Positions 16,197-19,324 of a stretch of 19,324 nt of DNA are shown piece by piece. Under the pieces are notes generated by a model, which saw only the letters and a program-made list of their open reading frames with translations, made no database searches and was not told where the DNA came from. The stretch lies in the NCBI GenBank assembly GCA_950060715.1, contig CATLVA010000001.1:1-19324 (forward strand), read 5' to 3'. The position numbers and the translations under genes were made by a program. This DNA is from an uncultured Oligoflexia bacterium (GTDB lineage Bacteria; Bdellovibrionota; Bacteriovoracia; Bacteriovoracales; Bacteriovoracaceae). How positions within the stretch are numbered: position 1 is the stretch's first letter; each line of letters begins with the position of its first letter.

Positions 16197-16948
16197 AATT
16201 CTGCTTTTGCTTTTTTAACGAAAACCGATTCTGGATAACTCTTAATAAGCTCTTCAAAGGTTGCTTTCGCTTTATCAGCTTCCTTTTTCTCCTTAAAGTT
16301 TATCCCAATATAATAAAGTGAGCCGGGAGCTTTTGAGCTTCTTGGGTAATTGGTATAAATTTTTGAAAAATAAACTAGTGATTCGTCGTAGTTCTTTGCC
16401 CATAATTCAAGTAGCCCTAAGTTATAATAAACTTTATTTCTAGTGGCAGCGCTAATTTTGTTTTGAGCTAAGACTTCTAAGTAGAGGTCTTTGGCTTTTG
16501 ATTGTTGATTTGCAGTAAAGGCTTTATTAGCATCAGCATAAAGATCATCAGAAGACTTTCCAGACATTTCTGAAAGAGTTCCAGTAACTTTATTAATGAA
16601 CTTTTTCTGTTTTCCAAGATTATCCTGAACTTGGGTGATTTGCTCTTGCATAGCTTTATTCTCGTCCGTCAATGCTTTTACTTGCTCTTGCAGTTGAGCA
16701 ATTTTTTCATTCACACTTTGATAAGACTGAGCACCTTCTGTCTGGGTTTTATAATCGATTTCTTCAATTTGTCCGGTTGCTCTTGCAAGAGTTCCTCTTA
16801 ATTCTTGAATTTCAATTCTAAGATCAGCAATGATTTTTGAAGATTGTTTGATTTGTCTATCAACATCTTGTTCTCTTTTGATTTCTTCAGCAGTCTTAAA
16901 ACAAGAAGTAAGTAAAAGGGGGATCGCGATCGCAGTCATCAGTTTCAT
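16193..16948 (-). CDS. cpoB: Tol-Pal system protein CpoB/YbgF-like lipoprotein
   Basis: From the ATG at 16948 the product has 251 residues: a short signal with lipobox LLTSC (cysteine about 16), a charged coiled coil over roughly residues 30-115 with heptads around the IAQLQEQVKALTDENKAMQEQ region, and a C-terminal run of TPR repeats (DDLYADANKAF onward) ending in YPESVFVKKAKAEL. This is the CpoB/YbgF plan, which ties peptidoglycan synthesis to outer-membrane constriction. The lipid anchor differs from the soluble E. coli protein. The upstream in-frame start at 16978 is rejected because AGGAGA lies four bases before 16948. That site is in the 3' arm of a hairpin. Confidence 0.8.
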   Translation of the reverse strand: MKLMTAIAIPLLLTSCFKTAEEIKREQDVDRQIKQSSKIIADLRIEIQELRGTLARATGQIEEIDYKTQTEGAQSYQSVNEKIAQLQEQVKALTDENKAMQEQITQVQDNLGKQKKFINKVTGTLSEMSGKSSDDLYADANKAFTANQQSKAKDLYLEVLAQNKISAATRNKVYYNLGLLELWAKNYDESLVYFSKIYTNYPRSSKAPGSLYYIGINFKEKKEADKAKATFEELIKSYPESVFVKKAKAEL

Positions 16949-16950
16949 AG

Positions 16951-16968
16951 TTTCTCCTAATGGAGAAA
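16951..16968 (-). promoter_or_regulatory. Hairpin enclosing the cpoB ribosome-binding site
   Basis: On the minus strand TTTCTCC-ATTA-GGAGAAA forms a perfect 7-bp stem with a four-base loop. The Shine-Dalgarno AGGAGA begins in the loop and fills the 3' arm, ending four bases before the cpoB ATG. It could hold translation low unless opened. Confidence 0.5.
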
Positions 16969-16997
16969 ATTTTAACACTAATTAAGAACGATGTTAA

Positions 16998-17291
16998 TTA
17001 TTCTTGAGTGGCTTTTTTGATGGATTCAAACTCTGCTTGTTCAGCAAATTTTTGCGATAGAGTCGCGTATTGTTTTGCTTTATTAAAGTACTTTCTTCGA
17101 TACGCTGATTTTGCTTTTAAATAATAAATTTCAGCTTTACGAAAAAGGGTGGGGGCGTGTACTTCGGCTTTGGAAGCTTTAGCAGCAAGAAATGCTGCCT
17201 GGGCCATGTTCATCTCTTCTTTAGGGCGCGTGGTCGCTAAACCACACGCCGTTAATATCATTGAAAGGATGATAAGTTTTTTAAAGGACAT
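16998..17291 (-). CDS. DUF4398-like lipoprotein
   Basis: A 97-residue protein with an N-terminal lipobox LTAC (cysteine 16) followed by an all-helical, alanine- and lysine-rich domain. The pattern TTRPKEEMNMAQAAFLAAKASKAEVHAPTLFRKAEIYYLKAKSAYRRKYFNKAKQYATLSQKFAEQAE is that of DUF4398 proteins, found beside OmpA/Pal-type genes. It starts two bases after the pal stop, in the same transcript, so it is probably an envelope lipoprotein working with Pal and CpoB. Confidence 0.72.
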   Translation of the reverse strand: MSFKKLIILSMILTACGLATTRPKEEMNMAQAAFLAAKASKAEVHAPTLFRKAEIYYLKAKSAYRRKYFNKAKQYATLSQKFAEQAEFESIKKATQE

Positions 17292-17293
17292 TA

Positions 17294-17800
17294 CTACTTA
17301 GCAGTAATTACGAAGTTTGCTCTTCTGTTTTTAGACCAAGCAGACTCATCGTGTCCGTATGCAACTGGTTTTTCTTTACCGTAAGAAACAGTAGAGATTC
17401 TAGCTGAAGACACACCTAGTGCTTCTAAGTACTCTTTTACAGCTTTAGCTCTTCTTTCACCTAGAGCAGTGTTGTACTGAATCCCACCTCTTTCATCAGC
17501 ATGTCCTTCAATTTGAACTTGAACTGCTTCAGTAAGTTTTAGGAATTGAGCATTTTCTTCAAGTGTTGCTCTTGCTGCACTTGATAGAGCAGATGAGTCA
17601 AACTCAAAGTAGATCGTTTTTAATGGTCCAGCAGTATTATCATCAGATGATCCATTAACTTCAAGAGCTCCTTCCATCGCTGTTTCTTCCATCACTGTGT
17701 CAGTTGTGCTTTTAGTTTCGGTTTTTGGTGTACTTGAACATCCCACTAGGAATGCAGCTAGTACAACAGACATTAAACTTAGTTTCATTAGGTCCTTCAT
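17294..17800 (-). CDS. pal: Peptidoglycan-associated lipoprotein Pal (OmpA family)
   Basis: A 168-residue outer-membrane lipoprotein. The signal ends in lipobox LVGC (cysteine 21), and a Ser/Thr-rich linker of about 40 residues follows. The OmpA-like peptidoglycan-binding domain (61-168) contains IYFEFDSSAL, EGHADERG with D102, and YNTALGERRAKAV with R116/R117, the residues that hold diaminopimelate in this family. The start at 17800 follows AAGGAA at good spacing. It heads the minus-strand cluster with the DUF4398 lipoprotein and cpoB. TolA, TolB, TolQ and TolR are not in the window. Family knowledge says Pal links the outer membrane to the wall and follows the Tol system at division. Confidence 0.93.
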   Translation of the reverse strand: MKDLMKLSLMSVVLAAFLVGCSSTPKTETKSTTDTVMEETAMEGALEVNGSSDDNTAGPLKTIYFEFDSSALSSAARATLEENAQFLKLTEAVQVQIEGHADERGGIQYNTALGERRAKAVKEYLEALGVSSARISTVSYGKEKPVAYGHDESAWSKNRRANFVITAK

Positions 17801-17932
17801 TAGATTTTCCTTTTTATAAACGTTTTACAATAAGATATTGAAATCTCATTTTATTATGACAGAAACTTTTGAATTTTGAAGTCTTTTCGGGATTTAAAAA
17901 ATAAATCTTAACTTTTTTGAAGCGTTGCAGGT

Positions 17933-17952
17933 TTTGACATGATGGTGTCAAA
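17933..17952. promoter_or_regulatory. Inverted repeat, candidate activator site for the sigma-54 promoter
   Basis: TTTGACA-TGATGG-TGTCAAA is a perfect 7-bp inverted repeat with a six-base spacer. It lies about 95-115 bases before the predicted sRNA start, the usual range for enhancer-binding proteins. GATGGTGTCAA in this repeat recurs as GATGGTGCCAA at 17958, 17 bases on. Confidence 0.55.
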
Positions 17953-17962
17953 GTTTTGATGG

Positions 17963-17992
17963 TGCCAATTTTTAAAAGCATTTAAATTGGCA
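17963..17992. promoter_or_regulatory. Second inverted repeat upstream of the sigma-54 promoter
   Basis: TGCCAATTT and AAATTGGCA form a perfect 9-bp inverted repeat around a 12-base spacer, about 56-85 bases before the predicted start. It could be a second activator or an architectural-protein site. Confidence 0.5.
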
Positions 17993-18020
17993 ATTGAAGG
18001 CATTTTTATATTTTTAAAAG

Positions 18021-18037
18021 TTGGCACGCTACTTGCT
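18021..18037 (+). promoter_or_regulatory. Sigma-54 promoter
   Basis: TTGGCACG-CTAC-TTGCT matches the sigma-54 consensus TGGCACG-N4-TTGCW at every defined base, with GG at -24 (18023-18024) and GC at -12 (18035-18036). The predicted start is 18047-18049. Transcription runs away from pal toward the terminator. Confidence 0.8.
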
Positions 18038-18047
18038 ATATAAAATA

Positions 18048-18140
18048 CGTGTGTGTGTTGGGGTTATAAGAAAAGGATTTTTTTATAACTTCTCCTTATG
18101 TCTCTCAAAAAAGCCTATCCGTTCTGGATGGGCTTTTTTA
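18048..18140 (+). ncRNA. Candidate sigma-54-dependent small RNA, about 93 nt
   Basis: The RNA is bounded by a consensus sigma-54 promoter and an intrinsic terminator and has no ORF with a ribosome-binding site. Predicted parts in order are: a GU-rich 5' end (18048-18062); a 12-bp hairpin (18063-18089) pairing GTTATAAGAAAA with TTTTTTTATAAC, one G-U pair and loop GGA; a single-stranded pyrimidine stretch (18090-18106) with TTCTCCTT, the complement of a strong Shine-Dalgarno; and the terminator hairpin. This layout is that of a trans-acting regulatory RNA. Targets, Hfq or CsrA binding and expression are unproven. Confidence 0.65.
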
Positions 18141-18145
18141 TTTTT
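18107..18145. terminator. Strong bidirectional intrinsic terminator
   Basis: A 14-bp stem (18107-18120 with 18126-18139, one G-U pair) surrounds the loop GTTCT. A6 and T6 flank the GC-rich core on the two sides, so it can end the small RNA on the plus strand and the arginase-family gene on the minus strand. Confidence 0.88.
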
Positions 18146-19022
18146 ACCCTTCTAAAAAATCATACATCAAACTTGATATCAGCCTCGCTCCCTTTTGGGA
18201 AAGGTTTTCAAAGATTGGGTTGTATTCGTAAACACCAAATGCAATCGAGTTATCGGGATAATTTTTTGTCAGGTATTTATTTGTTTGGCGAATAAGAGTC
18301 TGAGTAAAACCGTTATGATTTGGAGCGCTAACTGCTTCCATTTCAGAGGCTGTTAGTCCGTCAGCGTCAAGACTTACAAAAATAAATGTATCCTTATCTA
18401 TTTCAGTGAGGTGTTGAGATAATTCTGAAAAAAGAGCCTGATCGTTCTTGTCTTCTTTTGTGATGAACATTTGATAGATATTTTTTAAGGGACTCATTGT
18501 TGAAATTGAGTTGGCATATAAATGGACTCCAACTTGGATCAGTCTTATATTTTGATCCGTGATCTCATCAAAGTTTCTAAATGGGGTTCCTGAGTGATGA
18601 CGATCATCAATTCGTGTGTCGCAATGGGCATCGAAATTTAAAATAAGTATTTTTGAATAATGTTTTTTTACTGCTCTTAAAAAAGGGTAGGCGTGATCGT
18701 GGCCGCCGCCTATGTGGATAATACGCGAATGGTTTTTTATTAGATCGGTGATTGCGTTCGCCTCTTCTATTTGGGCAACTTCAAAATTTTCTTGTTCAAG
18801 TTTCTGCGAACTGACTTCTTTAACATCAATATTTTTCCAGCGAAGTTGATTTTGTAGTTTTTGAAAACTGGCGAGAATGCTTGTGGGAGCGAACCTTGCT
18901 CCATTGCGACCGAAATTTCTTCTGACTCCGATATCACTGGAGCTGGTTAGGATGATGGGAGATTCTAAATCTGAGTTTTGATTGATAATAGCTTTTATTG
19001 ACTCTTTGGATCGATTTTTCAT
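18144..19022 (-). CDS. Arginase-family ureohydrolase, formimidoylglutamase-like
   Basis: A 292-residue member of the arginase/agmatinase/formimidoylglutamase family. The six manganese ligands fit H108 in GGGHDHAYP, D131, H133 and D135 in NFDAHCDTR, and D219 and D221 in SLDADG. The HSGTPFRNF loop (143-151) and VSAPNHNGFT (231-240) resemble formimidoylglutamase (HutG) more than arginase, whose DP-x-x-x-PGT motif is absent. It would release formamide and glutamate in histidine breakdown, but no other hut gene is present, so the substrate is inferred. An AAGGG Shine-Dalgarno lies eight bases before the ATG. It ends at the shared terminator. Confidence 0.78.
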   Translation of the reverse strand: MKNRSKESIKAIINQNSDLESPIILTSSSDIGVRRNFGRNGARFAPTSILASFQKLQNQLRWKNIDVKEVSSQKLEQENFEVAQIEEANAITDLIKNHSRIIHIGGGHDHAYPFLRAVKKHYSKILILNFDAHCDTRIDDRHHSGTPFRNFDEITDQNIRLIQVGVHLYANSISTMSPLKNIYQMFITKEDKNDQALFSELSQHLTEIDKDTFIFVSLDADGLTASEMEAVSAPNHNGFTQTLIRQTNKYLTKNYPDNSIAFGVYEYNPIFENLSQKGARLISSLMYDFLEG

Positions 19023-19050
19023 TGTGAGAACCCTTAAACTGTAAGATACT

Positions 19051-19056
19051 TATAAT
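19051..19056 (+). promoter_or_regulatory. Perfect -10 box (TATAAT) before a leaderless start
   Basis: TATAAT ends eight bases before the ATG at 19065, so transcription should start at about the start codon. No good -35 box is seen at the right distance, and no Shine-Dalgarno is present. Confidence 0.4.
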
Positions 19057-19064
19057 AACGTACT

Positions 19065-19324
19065 ATGGATTGGTTTTTAATAAAAGAAAGTGAACATTTA
19101 GGTCCCTTCAGTGAGGAAGGAATAAAAGAGCTCCACGCAAGTGGAGAATGTCTGGATGAAGATCTCGTATGGCGAGATGGTTGGACTGATGCAAAAACTT
19201 TTAAGGCCGTCTTTAGTGAAGAGGAGCCACCTGCTTTTAGTACGAAGACTCCTGAAAAATATATTGAAGAAGAAAAAACAAATGAAGAAAAGAAAGTAAC
19301 TGTACAAAATATAATTTCAAATAA
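19065..19324 (+). CDS. GYF_2 (DUF4339) domain protein, N-terminal part
   Basis: The frame runs open from the ATG at 19065 to the window end (86 codons). Residues 1-52 read MDWFLIKESEHLGPFSEEGI, then an LHASGECLDEDLVWRDGWTDAKTF stretch. This is the GYF_2 pattern 'W-x-x-x-x-x-x-x-GP-x-s-x-x-x-x-x-L-x-x-G-x-l-x-x-x-x-l-v-w-r-x-G-w'. An acidic, lysine-rich linker (EEEKTNEEKKV) follows. The domain is thought to bind peptides. The missing C-terminus may hold membrane helices or an effector domain. It is divergent from the arginase-family gene. Confidence 0.72.
   Translation, partial: MDWFLIKESEHLGPFSEEGIKELHASGECLDEDLVWRDGWTDAKTFKAVFSEEEPPAFSTKTPEKYIEEEKTNEEKKVTVQNIISN

Larger units (their letters stand above)
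17801..18143. other. Gene-free region with a sigma-54 sRNA locus
   Basis: This 343-base stretch has no convincing protein gene. The part next to pal (17801-17930) is AT-rich and must hold the pal promoter, but no pair of boxes stands out; a small palindrome GATTTA-N5-TAAATC lies at 17891-17907. From 17933 on come two inverted repeats, a sigma-54 promoter, a candidate small RNA and a bidirectional terminator, listed separately. Confidence 0.6.

Noticed and set aside
18039..18044. TATAAA box as a sigma-70 promoter for the small RNA
   Set aside because: No -35 box lies at 16-18 bases upstream, whereas the sigma-54 boxes fit at every defined base; it could still contribute to melting.
18049..18060. 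GTGTGTGTG run as a microsatellite for phase variation
   Set aside because: It is too short and lies in a non-coding 5' end; no reading frame depends on it.
18098..18295. Plus-strand reading frame starting inside the candidate small RNA
   Set aside because: No ribosome-binding site; it reads through the terminator hairpin and continues antisense to the arginase-family gene.
1..19324. CRISPR arrays, transposons, integrase sites, tRNA or tmRNA genes
   Set aside because: No regularly spaced repeats, transposase-like frames, terminal repeats or cloverleaf sequences were seen on either strand.

Overview
The window looks like chromosomal DNA of an AT-rich Gram-negative bacterium. The best guess is a relative of the predatory Bdellovibrionota (Bacteriovorax/Peredibacter type). 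This is inferred from the mix of a Pal/CpoB envelope cluster, a Gld-type ABC exporter operon with a DUF4340 protein, many small lipoproteins and short intergenic gaps. No marker gene fixes the taxon. I see no insertion sequence, phage gene, CRISPR array, rRNA or tRNA.

Layout: (1) 3-170, the tail of an EamA/DMT transporter, convergent with an NrnA-type DHH phosphoesterase (167-1159, minus). (2) 1248-6458, a five-gene plus-strand operon: ABC ATPase, ABC-2 permease, GldG-like protein, DUF4340 protein and a YIP1-like membrane protein. (3) 6455-6871 (minus), a group II truncated haemoglobin. (4) 7004-10126, nucleoside and base salvage: tdk, then hpt overlapping a GHMP kinase, which overlaps an unrecognised four-cysteine protein. 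(5) 10104-11982, small membrane proteins and a CaCA antiporter, including a DUF1761 gene broken by one extra T. (6) 11976-17800, a long minus-strand cluster read from pal: pal, a DUF4398 lipoprotein, cpoB, a metallophosphatase-like/tetrahaem cytochrome fusion, tsaD, rsmA, smpB and a DUF2203-like gene. It joins outer-membrane integrity with tRNA, rRNA and trans-translation functions. (7) 17801-18143, a gene-free stretch. (8) 18144-19022 (minus), a formimidoylglutamase/arginase-family enzyme, divergent from an open-ended GYF_2-domain gene.

The most interesting element is in the gene-free stretch. A textbook sigma-54 promoter (TTGGCACG-N4-TTGCT, 18021-18037) lies downstream of two inverted repeats that could bind an activator. 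It reads into about 93 nt holding a strong GGA-loop hairpin, an unpaired pyrimidine stretch complementary to Shine-Dalgarno sequences, and an intrinsic terminator. There is no convincing ORF. I read this as an undescribed sigma-54-controlled small RNA.

Other points: several genes have a -10 box directly before the ATG and no Shine-Dalgarno, suggesting leaderless mRNAs. All four convergent gene pairs overlap at their stops. The cpoB ribosome-binding site sits in a hairpin. The metallophosphatase half of the cytochrome fusion has lost its expected metal ligands.
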